Source: Herbinix sp. (GTDB taxonomy: Bacteria; Bacillota; Clostridia; Lachnospirales; Lachnospiraceae). Taken from it: a stretch of DNA of 46,081 bases. Numbering within the stretch: the first letter of the stretch is position 1; each line of letters opens with the position of its first letter. The translations under genes were made by a program, and so were the position numbers. The stretch covers positions 1 through 46,081 of the forward strand of contig JAQZBD010000087.1 in the NCBI GenBank assembly GCA_029239235.1, in the 5' to 3' direction. Positions 32,179-41,016 of this stretch are shown here, one piece after another. The notes beneath the pieces are model-generated. The model was not told where the DNA came from, made no database searches, and saw only the letters and a program-made list of their open reading frames with translations.

Positions 32179-33693
32179 CTAAAATTCATCGGAATCCATA
32201 TAATCCACTGCGTTATACCCTGCCATTCTACCGCTGTTAACCGCAAAGCTCATAGTATTTCCAGGCAAGAAGAAGCAGTAGCTGTCACCATAGATATTGC
32301 AGGCATCGGTACCGCTGGCATAAAGCCCTGGTATCTTAATAGAAGAGGGATCCAGCACCTCCATCTTATCGTTGGTTCTGACACCTCCTAAGCTGCCATA
32401 GCCTGCCGGATAATGCCTTGCCGCATAGTATTTGCCACCTCCCAACGGTTTCATATACTTTTGCTTCTTAAAGAACATCTGATCCGACTCGTTACATGCC
32501 TTGTTATATTCTTCTATGGTCTCTTTTAGATTTTTCAAATTAATTCCGGTCAATTCACTCAGCTCTTCTAGTGTATCTGCTACATATACATTCTGCTGGT
32601 GTTTTTGATTTTCATTATGCAGCTCTGCCAGCCCTGCTGTTTCCGATTGACCGCCGCTTAGATAACTATCAATTTCCTTATCCCACTTATCTACGGTCTT
32701 AATATTATGGTGAACAGTCACATAGTCGAGGCCTGTTTTACGATAGGTATCCAAAATGCTGTCATCAATAATGGTAAAGGCCATTCTTTCACGCTGTAGG
32801 GAGATTGCATTGCCGGTGTATACTGTGTTGCTCATAATTTCCTCATTGTAAAAACGGTAGCCATCCAAATTCACCATAAGGTTTGGCTGGCGCATAGTCT
32901 CACTAAGTGTTTTAAAAATATCTGTTACTCCCGGTGTTGTATAGGTAAGCTCCATGGTTGGAGCCGTTCTGCCTGCTCCTGCCTCCCATAGCATTCTAAG
33001 GCCTTCCCCCTGAACTCCGGGGATTCTAAAGGAATGCAGATCCTTGCCCCAATCATACCCCAGAATATCATGGATCATCTGCGGATTATCTCCGAAGCCT
33101 CCTGTAGCAACGATTACGGCATTACACTCTGCCATTACTGTTTCACCAGTTTCATCAACCAGTTCAACTCCTGCAACATAACCGCTTTTCATAAGAATGT
33201 TTGTTGCCTTGGTGTTGTACTTTATTTGAACCCCCAGTTCCTCTGCTCTTTCTGTCAGGGCTCGGAACATGTTAGAGGCTGCTCTTTCTGCCGGTGCGTT
33301 GCTGCCTCTGGTCTTAACCACATGCCAGGTCTGTGTTGATTTCTCAAAATATTTATAGGCTCCCAGGAATTCAATTCCCATTGTTTCGAGCCAGTCGATG
33401 GTATTACTGGATTGTTCCATGTACTTTCTTACTAATCTGGCATCTACCCTCCAATGAGTGTAGTTCATCAGCAGATTGAATGCATCTTCCTTCGTAAAGT
33501 CAACCAGCTGTGCCTTTTGGTATTTTGACTCAACCGCAAAAATGCCCATCCCCATGTTGGCAGCTCCGCCGGTCGTACTTCCTTTCTCCAGCACAATGAC
33601 ACTGGCATCCTTCTCTGCAGCAGCAACCGCCGCTGTTATTCCCGATGCTCCTCCTCCAATGACGATAACATCCGCTTCTAACATTGTACCCAT
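32179..33693 (-). CDS. FAD-dependent oxidoreductase, fumarate reductase-like flavoprotein
   Basis: A 504-residue soluble flavoprotein of the FAD_binding_2 family, which includes fumarate, urocanate and 3-ketosteroid enzymes. The dinucleotide fold DVIVIGGGASGITAAVAAAEKDASVIVLEK (about 9-38) is followed by CNAVIVATGGFGDNP, the ARHYPAGYGSLGGVRTN active-site region near 425-441, and GLYASGTDACNIYGDSYCFFLPGN for FAD closure. No heme or flavin-attachment domain and no export signal are present, so it probably reduces (or oxidises) a carbon-carbon double bond next to a carbonyl in the cytoplasm. It is the last gene after the Fe-S flavoprotein, its likely electron donor. The ATG has GGAG 9 nt upstream. 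The substrate is not known. Confidence 0.85.
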   Translation of the reverse strand: MGTMLEADVIVIGGGASGITAAVAAAEKDASVIVLEKGSTTGGAANMGMGIFAVESKYQKAQLVDFTKEDAFNLLMNYTHWRVDARLVRKYMEQSSNTIDWLETMGIEFLGAYKYFEKSTQTWHVVKTRGSNAPAERAASNMFRALTERAEELGVQIKYNTKATNILMKSGYVAGVELVDETGETVMAECNAVIVATGGFGDNPQMIHDILGYDWGKDLHSFRIPGVQGEGLRMLWEAGAGRTAPTMELTYTTPGVTDIFKTLSETMRQPNLMVNLDGYRFYNEEIMSNTVYTGNAISLQRERMAFTIIDDSILDTYRKTGLDYVTVHHNIKTVDKWDKEIDSYLSGGQSETAGLAELHNENQKHQQNVYVADTLEELSELTGINLKNLKETIEEYNKACNESDQMFFKKQKYMKPLGGGKYYAARHYPAGYGSLGGVRTNDKMEVLDPSSIKIPGLYASGTDACNIYGDSYCFFLPGNTMSFAVNSGRMAGYNAVDYMDSDEF

Positions 33694-33806
33694 GAATACC
33701 TTCTCCTTATAAAATAAATTTAGGCTAATTAAGGTAACCCATAACCCTTTTATAATTGTATTTTTATATCGTTTATTGTTGTATCATTGTTATATCAGAA
33801 AGAACA

Positions 33807-36467
33807 TCACTCCATATCCCCTCTTCTGCGTCGTCTTCTTCCACCACCATCATCAGATTCTACCTGAACTCCAAAGCTGCCAACCGGTACCGGTTCAACC
33901 GGAAGCTTTGGTTTCACTGCACCTGCTTTTTTGATGGCTGACTTCGGGCAAATCGATACACATACCATAGATTTATTGCATCGCTCCGTGCTGATCACAT
34001 GAATCAGCTCAGCTCCTCCTGCAATTGCTCCCTGGTCACAGCTCTTAAGACACTGACCACAGCCATCACAAAGGCTCGGTTCCACATAGAGAGTATAGGT
34101 TCCCTTGCATACCAAATTAGTACACCGTTTCCGGCGGATATGCATATCCCATTCCTCTTCCCGGCTTGTTAGGAGCTCCATACAGATAGCTGCAGCCTTC
34201 CTTGACATTTCACAGCTGGCGTAGCTGCTTATCTGTCCCAGTAAGTCCTTAAGCAGTTCATAGTCCCCGCTTTCTGCATTTCCTTCCGTAATGTCCTTCA
34301 TGATTTGGTATACCTGCCAGGTTCCTTCCCTGCAAAGCACACAGTTACCACAGGATTCATTTTTTGCTGTTTCCATGATCATAAGGTCACATTGCAGGCA
34401 CCGGAGGGATTCGGCTGTTGCAGCACGGGTATCCTTGAATCGATCAATTCTCTCAAGCTGTGCGAATAGCTCCACGGTACCGATATTTGCCTCAGGTTTT
34501 GGGCGCTCATACAGCTTCTCCTCAATATTACCGTCACCACCCAGATATCGATCGATATGGATGGCTGCCTGTCTGCCGGAAGCAATTGCTTCTACCACTG
34601 ACTTGGTTCCATAAATCACATCGCCGGCTGCAAATACACCTTCTTCACTTGTCTGCAGTCTCTGATCCACCTTTGCAAAACTATTTCTGACTAATTCAAT
34701 ACCAAAGGTTTCCTTCAAATCCGGCTGCTGTCCTGTTGCAAAGATTAAGGTATCTGTCTTTAAAGTCTCCTCTGAGTCCTCCAAAGTTTCCAGCTCTAAA
34801 CCGTTCTGAGTGAATTTAAAGCTCTTGATTTTAATCAAAGCTAGGGCAGATACGGTATGATTAACAATGCCGGTATTTCCAGAATTATCGAACCTGTCGG
34901 CATTATTGGTTCTATTAGCATTGTCAGAATTGTCGGCTTCCTCAATTTTCGTAATTGACCTGCTGTTAAGAATCTCAATGCCCTCCTCCAGAGCGCATTT
35001 GATTTCCTCCGAATCTGCCAGCATCTGATCTCTCGCTTCCATGCAGACGATAAATACCTTCTTTACACCCAGCTTTTTTGCGGTTCTGGCACAATCAAAG
35101 CCAACGTTTCCTCCGCCATAAACCGCCACTGTATTACCTAGCTCCGATAAAGTTCCTTCTATGGCTTTTCTGCAAAAATCCACCGCATCCATGGCATTGC
35201 TCCATTCTCCGTTAAAGCTAAGCGGACGCTTGCCGTTTCCTGCACCCATTGCCAGTAATATAGCATCAAAGCCCTTCTTCTTTAACTCGTCCACCGATTG
35301 GATATTGGAATTCGGGTATACCTGGATGCCCTCTTCCTTTAGAACTTCTATTTCCTGATCCACAATCTCCTGAGGAAGTCGGTACTTGGGAATTCCAAAG
35401 GACAACATACCACCCGGTATGTTCTGGCGTTCATATACTTCCGTCCTATATCCTTTTTTCGCTAAGTAATAAGCAGCCGTCATACCGGCGACACCACCTC
35501 CGACAATGGCAACTTTTTTACCGTTTCCTTCGCTTCGAAGTACACCACGGCGCCAAGTCTGTTCTTTATCATTTTCTACGGCGAATTTTTTAATTTCCCT
35601 GATAGCAATCGGCTCGTTGACATAGGAACGCTTACAGCCGGATTCACAAGCGTGGGAACAAATATGTCCAAGGGAATGAGGAAATGTTAATTTTTCTCGG
35701 ATAACAGCTACTGCCTCACTATAATTGCCTTCTTTTACAAGCCTTACATAGAGAGGTATATCTGTATGCGCCGGACAATGATACTTGCAAGGTACCAGCG
35801 TCATATTCCGATTGCCTTCTGATTTGAAAATCCCTTTCACATCCTGTATGGCTCCTGTTGGACAGACCTCTACACAGGCTCCGCAAAATCTACAATGCGT
35901 ATCCGTAAGCGGCAGATCATCCTTTGTACCGATATAGGTTTCGCCGTCTTTTTTATTTATTTTCAGAACTCCTACACCTCTGACCTCTTCACATACTCTG
36001 ACACATCTGCCGCACTGGATACAGCGATACATCTCTTTTTTAATTAACCGATCAGATACGGAAAGCCTTGTATTTTCTTTCTCTATTTCTCGGAATCTGG
36101 AATGGGCAACTCCCATATACTGCATCAAAGCCTGCAGCTCACAATTAAGATATTTATCACAGGAGGTGCAATCTTTAGGATGGCTTGCCAGCATAAGTTC
36201 CAAAGCCGTCATTCGAAGCTTATTTACAGCCTCAGATTTTGTATTGACCACCATACCTTCTTTTACAGCTGTTTCACAGGATTGTACGATATTTGGCTCC
36301 CCCTGAATCTCTACCCCACATAATTTACAGTTACCCAGTGGTGTCAGATCAGGATGGTAGCATAAATGGGGTATATAGATACCGGCGTCCAATGCAGTCT
36401 GTAATAAATTCCCACCCTCTTCTGCTTCAATTAAATAGCCATCGATATGTAATCTAACTTTACTCAT
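33807..36467 (-). CDS. Multidomain Fe-S/FAD/NAD(P)H electron-transfer protein
   Basis: An 886-residue fusion. In order: 2Fe-2S ferredoxin (Cys36, 47, 50, 64), NuoG-type His-Cys3 cluster (His96, Cys100, 103, 109), two 4Fe-4S motifs (Cys149-159, Cys192-202), GltD/NfnB-like helical Fe-S domain (CPAHTDIPLYVRLVKEGNY, about 230-300), FAD fold (VAIVGGGVAGMTAAYYLAKKG, about 317-337), NAD(P)H fold (VAVYGGGNVGFDCARTAKKLG, about 450-470), NuoF-like Fe-S segment (SCGNCVLCREGTWQ), and a C-terminal pair of 4Fe-4S motifs (CDGCGQCLKSC, CVSICP). The tail is basic then acidic (GRRRRRRGDME). It most likely passes electrons from NAD(P)H or ferredoxin to the next flavoprotein. I start it at ATG 36465-36467, where the 2Fe-2S domain begins; an in-frame ATG lies 36 bp upstream. 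Confidence 0.85.
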   Translation of the reverse strand: MSKVRLHIDGYLIEAEEGGNLLQTALDAGIYIPHLCYHPDLTPLGNCKLCGVEIQGEPNIVQSCETAVKEGMVVNTKSEAVNKLRMTALELMLASHPKDCTSCDKYLNCELQALMQYMGVAHSRFREIEKENTRLSVSDRLIKKEMYRCIQCGRCVRVCEEVRGVGVLKINKKDGETYIGTKDDLPLTDTHCRFCGACVEVCPTGAIQDVKGIFKSEGNRNMTLVPCKYHCPAHTDIPLYVRLVKEGNYSEAVAVIREKLTFPHSLGHICSHACESGCKRSYVNEPIAIREIKKFAVENDKEQTWRRGVLRSEGNGKKVAIVGGGVAGMTAAYYLAKKGYRTEVYERQNIPGGMLSFGIPKYRLPQEIVDQEIEVLKEEGIQVYPNSNIQSVDELKKKGFDAILLAMGAGNGKRPLSFNGEWSNAMDAVDFCRKAIEGTLSELGNTVAVYGGGNVGFDCARTAKKLGVKKVFIVCMEARDQMLADSEEIKCALEEGIEILNSRSITKIEEADNSDNANRTNNADRFDNSGNTGIVNHTVSALALIKIKSFKFTQNGLELETLEDSEETLKTDTLIFATGQQPDLKETFGIELVRNSFAKVDQRLQTSEEGVFAAGDVIYGTKSVVEAIASGRQAAIHIDRYLGGDGNIEEKLYERPKPEANIGTVELFAQLERIDRFKDTRAATAESLRCLQCDLMIMETAKNESCGNCVLCREGTWQVYQIMKDITEGNAESGDYELLKDLLGQISSYASCEMSRKAAAICMELLTSREEEWDMHIRRKRCTNLVCKGTYTLYVEPSLCDGCGQCLKSCDQGAIAGGAELIHVISTERCNKSMVCVSICPKSAIKKAGAVKPKLPVEPVPVGSFGVQVESDDGGGRRRRRRGDME

Positions 36468-36666
36468 AATTATATCCAAGCTCCTTACTGCACAAATCGC
36501 CATGAAAGTGCCAGCATGGATCCGGCCCCCCCTCGTTGATTAATTTTATTTCTTTCAACCTTCACACTAACGTCACCAGGTGCAGTTTATTGCACGTTAT
36601 ACCAAATGCTAGCATTTAATCTCTGCTGATACAATGTGTTAAAATTCGGTTTTTTCTTACATTATT

Positions 36667-37893
36667 TTATAACTTTTTAAGTATCGCCGCTTTCGCCTTA
36701 AATTTAAGGATAAGAATCAACGCAAAGCCCACCACACTCATTCCCGCCACTGCCAGGAATGCCATATCGTATCCGCCGCTGGTGGTTTTGATTCCTGCCG
36801 CAAGCTGCGGCCCGACTAGGCCGGCCAATCCATAGGCAATATATAAGAAGGCATAATTGACCGCCAGATTCTTCATTCCGAAATTATCAGCACATACCGG
36901 AGAGAACATAGATGTAAAGCCGCCATAGCAGGAACTAATAGCCAATAAAGCTGCAATAAAGATGCTGCCGCTTGTCTTAGACAGTAAAATCATGGAACCT
37001 CCAATGACGGTAAAAAGCAGCAGCATAACGTTATATCTTCCCAGACGATCCGAGAGGAACCCAAATACAAGCCGTCCCAAGGCATTAAATATAGAGAAGA
37101 GACCAACCAGCACTGCCGCTTGCTCCGGTGTATAGGACAGTATCTCCTGCAGCATCCCGGAAGCATGACCTGCAATCATCAAGCCAGCGGTAGCACCTAA
37201 GGTCAAAGCCAGAAGGAGAATATAGTAGGTTGAAGTTCTTAGCATCTCCTGCCAGGAATAATTTTTTAGGGCTTTTCTATTATTGCTTGTCACTTTTATG
37301 TTTGATGCATTTACTGCAAATTGCCCAGGTACATTCCTAATTAGAAAAGAGGTGGGAATCATCACAACTGCAAAGATTACCGCCAATAATCCATATACAG
37401 CAAGTACACTATGCTTCTCCATGAAAAAGGTTGCAATTGGCGCCCATAGGATCGCACCGCTGCCATAGGAGCTTGCCAGAAGCCCTGAGGCCATTCCCGT
37501 CTTATCCGGGAACAGGCTTGTTGCATAGGCAATCAGTGTTGGATACAGCATGGCAATTCCAATACCCACAACAATTCCATAGAAGAGATAGAGATATCCG
37601 ATGGAACTTGTAAACATCGTAGCCAGCAAGCCTAAAATATATATGGCAATACCAATTCTCAAATAATTTTTAACTCCCAGCCTTTTTTGAAACCTGCTTA
37701 AAAAAACCGGAGCAATAGTAGAAATCATAATTTGTATAGTAAAGGTGAGTGATATGGTTTTAAGCGTCCAGTCAAAGTTCTCCATTAATGGCTTTTGGAA
37801 TACGCTCCAGGCATATCCGATACCGGAGCATAATGCCAATACCATGGCTGAAGCCATATACCTCCACCTCTTTTGTTCAAAGTCCATATCCAC
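36667..37893 (-). CDS. MFS transporter, oxalate/formate antiporter (OFA) type
   Basis: A 408-residue, twelve-segment membrane carrier. The start WRYMASAMVLALCSGIGYAWSVFQKPL is the OFA-family signature. GIGIAMLYPTLIAYATSLFPDKTGMASGLLASSYGSGA and NALGRLVFGFLSDRLGR are the usual MFS loop motifs. OFA members mostly carry organic monocarboxylates or dicarboxylates. It directly follows the thiolase gene (5-bp gap) and precedes the electron-transfer genes by a 163-bp gap, so it probably imports the acid degraded by this locus or exports the product. That gap holds a GTGCA/TGCAC hairpin (36580-36595) and a G7 run but no gene. Confidence 0.85.
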   Translation of the reverse strand: MDMDFEQKRWRYMASAMVLALCSGIGYAWSVFQKPLMENFDWTLKTISLTFTIQIMISTIAPVFLSRFQKRLGVKNYLRIGIAIYILGLLATMFTSSIGYLYLFYGIVVGIGIAMLYPTLIAYATSLFPDKTGMASGLLASSYGSGAILWAPIATFFMEKHSVLAVYGLLAVIFAVVMIPTSFLIRNVPGQFAVNASNIKVTSNNRKALKNYSWQEMLRTSTYYILLLALTLGATAGLMIAGHASGMLQEILSYTPEQAAVLVGLFSIFNALGRLVFGFLSDRLGRYNVMLLLFTVIGGSMILLSKTSGSIFIAALLAISSCYGGFTSMFSPVCADNFGMKNLAVNYAFLYIAYGLAGLVGPQLAAGIKTTSGGYDMAFLAVAGMSVVGFALILILKFKAKAAILKKL

Positions 37894-37898
37894 TCCTC

Positions 37899-39053
37899 CT
37901 AATTCTCCATTTCAATAATACAAGCCGCACCCATACCGCCGCCGATACACATGGTTACCAGTCCATATCTGCCACCGATGGTCTGAAGATAATTCATAGC
38001 TTTTCCAAGCAGTATAGCCCCGGTTGCTCCTAAGGGATGGCCTAATGCCAATGCTCCGCCTCTTGGATTCACCTTATTCTTATCCAGCTCCAGCTTATCA
38101 ATTGTAGCAATGGCTTGTGATGCAAAAGCTTCATTTAGTTCAATAACATCCATATCTTCCAGATGTAATCCGGATTTCTCCATAACAGACCTGACGGCAT
38201 AGATTGGCCCAAGACCCATGAATGCTGGGTCTAAGCCTTCAACAGCAAAGGATACAAAGCTTGCAAGAGGCTTAATTCCCAGCTCCTTCGCTTTACTTTC
38301 TGCCATTAGTACAACAAATGCTGCTCCATCACTCCTTTGGGAGGAGGTAGCGGCCGTCACAAGCCCATCCTCCTTAAAGCAGGGCTTTAGGGTCGCTAAG
38401 GTTTCTGCATTCGTGCCTCTCCGATAACATTCATCCCTGACAAAGGATACCGGATTACCTTCCCCGTCACATCCGGTTACAGGTATGATCTCTGGAGCAA
38501 AAAGTCCGTTTTCTACTGCATTAGAAGCCCTTGAATGGCTTTCTACAGCCATCTCCTCCATTGCTTTCCTGCTGATATCATATCTTTTGGCAACATTTTC
38601 TGCTGTAATGCCCATGGGCATATAGGTATCTGTATTCTGCAATAGACATTCATCCAGATATTCCGGATTTGATGATATAACAGGACAGGACATGGATTCC
38701 ACACCACCTGCAATGACAACCTTCTGCAGCCCGCTCATGATCATGGAAGCCCCGATGGCTACCGATTGTATCCCTGATGCACAGAAACGGTTAACGGTCT
38801 GTCCGGGTACTGTGTCCGGCAGTCCGGCTCTAAGTACGATATTTCGAGCAGGATTAAGACCCATCTTTCCTTCCGGAATGGCACATCCCACAATAACATC
38901 CTCTATTTCGGCCGGATCCAACTGGGGTATCCTGGCTACAACTCCCTTCAGCACCTCTGCTCCGAAGTCAACCGGATTTACAGCCGCTAAGGAACCTTTT
39001 CCTGCTTTGCCGATGGCGGACCGGCCATAGGCAGCTATAACACATTTTTCCAT
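37899..39053 (-). CDS. Acetyl-CoA acetyltransferase (thiolase)
   Basis: A 384-residue type II thiolase that cleaves acetoacetyl-CoA with CoA to two acetyl-CoA, or the reverse. The acylated Cys is in VNRFCASGIQSVAIGASMI (about 80-98), the His in GGALALGHPLGATGA (about 332-346) and the second Cys in MCIGGGMGAACI near the end. I start it at ATG 39051-39053 (MEKCVIAAYGRS, GGAGAGAG upstream), the family start, rather than 42 bp earlier. It is divergent from the LysR-type regulator and heads the thiolase-MFS-flavoprotein operon. With BKACE, which produces acetoacetate and an acyl-CoA, it suggests that a beta-ketoacyl-CoA arises in the pathway. Confidence 0.92.
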   Translation of the reverse strand: MEKCVIAAYGRSAIGKAGKGSLAAVNPVDFGAEVLKGVVARIPQLDPAEIEDVIVGCAIPEGKMGLNPARNIVLRAGLPDTVPGQTVNRFCASGIQSVAIGASMIMSGLQKVVIAGGVESMSCPVISSNPEYLDECLLQNTDTYMPMGITAENVAKRYDISRKAMEEMAVESHSRASNAVENGLFAPEIIPVTGCDGEGNPVSFVRDECYRRGTNAETLATLKPCFKEDGLVTAATSSQRSDGAAFVVLMAESKAKELGIKPLASFVSFAVEGLDPAFMGLGPIYAVRSVMEKSGLHLEDMDVIELNEAFASQAIATIDKLELDKNKVNPRGGALALGHPLGATGAILLGKAMNYLQTIGGRYGLVTMCIGGGMGAACIIEMEN

Positions 39054-39113
39054 GTTAGCTCTCTCCTTCTTATACTCATTGAATTTCATTATCACGACAT
39101 ACTCTTTTGTTCA

Positions 39114-39142
39114 TTGATAAAATTTATAATTTATTGTAAAAT
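39114..39142 (+). promoter_or_regulatory. Promoter of the LysR-type gene with internal operator candidate
   Basis: TTGATA (39114-39119), 17-bp spacer, TAAAAT (39137-39142). The spacer contains most of TAAAATTTATAATTTA (39118-39133), an AAATT-N3-AATTT inverted repeat nearly identical to a site before the hydrolase operon (44169-44184). That placement suits autorepression by the LysR-type protein. Confidence 0.65.
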
Positions 39143-39177
39143 TATAGCGAGACTATGAACTTGGGAGGATCATCCTA

Positions 39178-40071
39178 ATGAATCTGGAAACATTACAATA
39201 TTTTCAATATATAGCCAAATATAAAAATATAACTCGGGCTGCCAAGCATTTTTTTATCAGTCAGTCCACCCTCAGCCGTTATATTATGGCCTTGGAGGAA
39301 GAGCTTGGAGTTAAGCTGTTTCTACGCAATAACAAGCAAATCGAACTGACCGAAGCCGGAAAAGTATTTGAGAGTGAATGCGATCTTTTCATAAAACATA
39401 TGGAAACTATAATTAATAATGTTCAGCTGGCGGATCGGGGTAACTCGGGTGTTCTTCGAATCACAGCTCCGGGAAAATTATGCAAGGTGATGTCCGATGC
39501 TTTATCCATATTCAGCCAGAAATATCCCTCGATTAAACTGGTCATCGAGCAATACGACTTCAATGAGATTCCCTGTGCCCTTCAATATGATATCTACAAT
39601 ATCGGATTCACCTATGATTTCACTGTTTCGGGTTACGAGGAGCTTGAGAGCATTCCAATCGGCAGTGATGATTTCTCATTGGCTGTATCCTCTGAGCTTT
39701 TTCCTGATTCCACACAGGACGATATTCCTGAAATTGTCAGAAAGCTGCCTCTCATTCTTCCTTCCTATATCGAACCGCCCTTTATGAATCTAATCCTTCA
39801 TGAGCTTCAGACCTTTGCCGGAAACCAGAAAATCAACATCAATTATTTAAATACCACCGACTCTGTTATGCTCGAAGCTTCGCTGGGGCTGGGCTACAGC
39901 ATCGTACCAACCTCTCTTACGAAAGCGAAAAGCGGTTTGCATAATATTACGTATATCAATCTTGTTGATTTTTCAGCGAATGGTAATATTATCATGCTCT
40001 ATAAGAAATCTGCTGTAACTGAACTGGTCAGCAAGTTTATTGATATAGTAAAAGACCTGTGCTCCAAATAG
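39178..40071 (+). CDS. LysR-family regulator of the catabolic locus
   Basis: A 297-residue LysR-type regulator. The N-terminal winged helix-turn-helix (1-62) is MNLETLQYFQYIAKYKNITRAAKHFFISQSTLSRYIMALEEELGVKLFLR. The periplasmic-binding-like effector domain (about 88-295) includes GVLRITAPG and LGYSIVPTSL. It is divergent from the thiolase operon and convergent with ptb, so it sits between the two halves of the locus and probably controls both. A shared AAATT-N3-AATTT site in its own promoter and before the hydrolase operon supports this. The ribosome site GGGAGG precedes the ATG by 7 nt. The co-inducer is unknown, presumably a pathway substrate. Confidence 0.9.
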   Translation: MNLETLQYFQYIAKYKNITRAAKHFFISQSTLSRYIMALEEELGVKLFLRNNKQIELTEAGKVFESECDLFIKHMETIINNVQLADRGNSGVLRITAPGKLCKVMSDALSIFSQKYPSIKLVIEQYDFNEIPCALQYDIYNIGFTYDFTVSGYEELESIPIGSDDFSLAVSSELFPDSTQDDIPEIVRKLPLILPSYIEPPFMNLILHELQTFAGNQKININYLNTTDSVMLEASLGLGYSIVPTSLTKAKSGLHNITYINLVDFSANGNIIMLYKKSAVTELVSKFIDIVKDLCSK

Positions 40072-40101
40072 CCTCGCTTGTAAATGCAAGGCAGTACTGG
40101 T

Positions 40102-41013
40102 TTAACTAAGCATATTACATAATAGGATAGAATAAAGCTTTTCCTCCATGCTTGCACTTCTGGAGGTTAGAACGATGGGTATATCCGCTCCAATGAGACA
40201 GCCTGCCAGAATATTATCTGAATCAGCATTCCAGATTTTACTCATGACATTACCCGTTACCATTTGGGGTACCAACAACATATCCACATCACCGGCATAG
40301 GGTGAATGATATCCTTTGATGCAGGCTGCCTCCTTGCGGGTTGCTAAATCAAAGGATATTGGCCCAACGACTACGCCTTTTCCGAACACACCTGCTTCCG
40401 CCATAGCCTGAAGCAGCTTCGCCTCTACCGTTTCCGGCATCTTCTCACTGACAGTTTCTACCGCGCATAGAGCTCCAACGACCGGCTCCTCATAACCAAG
40501 CTTACGGAGTGCTTCCATGCCTGCACTTATGATTTTCTTCTTATCCTCCAGGCTTGGATAGGGAATTACTGCACAATCACTCATAGCTAGCAGCTTGTGA
40601 TATCCCTTTATCTGCATTAATCCAAAATGTGTAATAAAACCCTTTTTATTAAGCCCGGTTTCCTTATTCAGAATTGGCCCTAGAAGCTCCCTGGTCTCTA
40701 GCTTACCCTTTATTATGAAATCTCCTCTTCCTTCATGAATCAATGCTACCGCAACTTGGGAAGGATTCCTCCCTGCCGTACATGGAACGACTTCATATGG
40801 CCTATCGGAGAATCCCAGGTTCTTAAGGATGCCTCTAATATCCTCCTCACCCCCCACCAGCACCGGATAGGCAAAGCCTTTTTCCTGTGCCAGGAACACT
40901 GCTTCCAGTACATGTTCATCATTTGCTCCGGCAACGACGGCTCTTTTTTGCTTATTGCTGCCGGAAAGACATGCCTGAAGCAATGCTTCATAATTCTTAT
41001 ACATATGCTCCAC
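40102..41013 (-). CDS. ptb: Phosphate butyryltransferase (acyl transferase)
   Basis: A 303-residue member of the phosphate acetyl/butyryltransferase family, converting an acyl-CoA plus phosphate to acyl phosphate. Segments RAVVAGANDEHVLEAVFLA, GRGDFIIKGKLETRELLGPILNKETGL and AGVFGKGVVVGPISFDLA are typical of Ptb, as is the ending GADIPIVLTSRSASMEEKLYSILL. It follows BKACE with a 3-bp gap and works with the butyrate kinase two genes upstream to make ATP from the CoA ester. It ends 30 bp from the convergent LysR-type gene. The acyl group may be butyryl, acetoacetyl-derived or branched; the sequence does not tell. Confidence 0.93.
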   Translation of the reverse strand: MEHMYKNYEALLQACLSGSNKQKRAVVAGANDEHVLEAVFLAQEKGFAYPVLVGGEEDIRGILKNLGFSDRPYEVVPCTAGRNPSQVAVALIHEGRGDFIIKGKLETRELLGPILNKETGLNKKGFITHFGLMQIKGYHKLLAMSDCAVIPYPSLEDKKKIISAGMEALRKLGYEEPVVGALCAVETVSEKMPETVEAKLLQAMAEAGVFGKGVVVGPISFDLATRKEAACIKGYHSPYAGDVDMLLVPQMVTGNVMSKIWNADSDNILAGCLIGADIPIVLTSRSASMEEKLYSILLCNMLS

Positions 41014-41016
41014 CCA

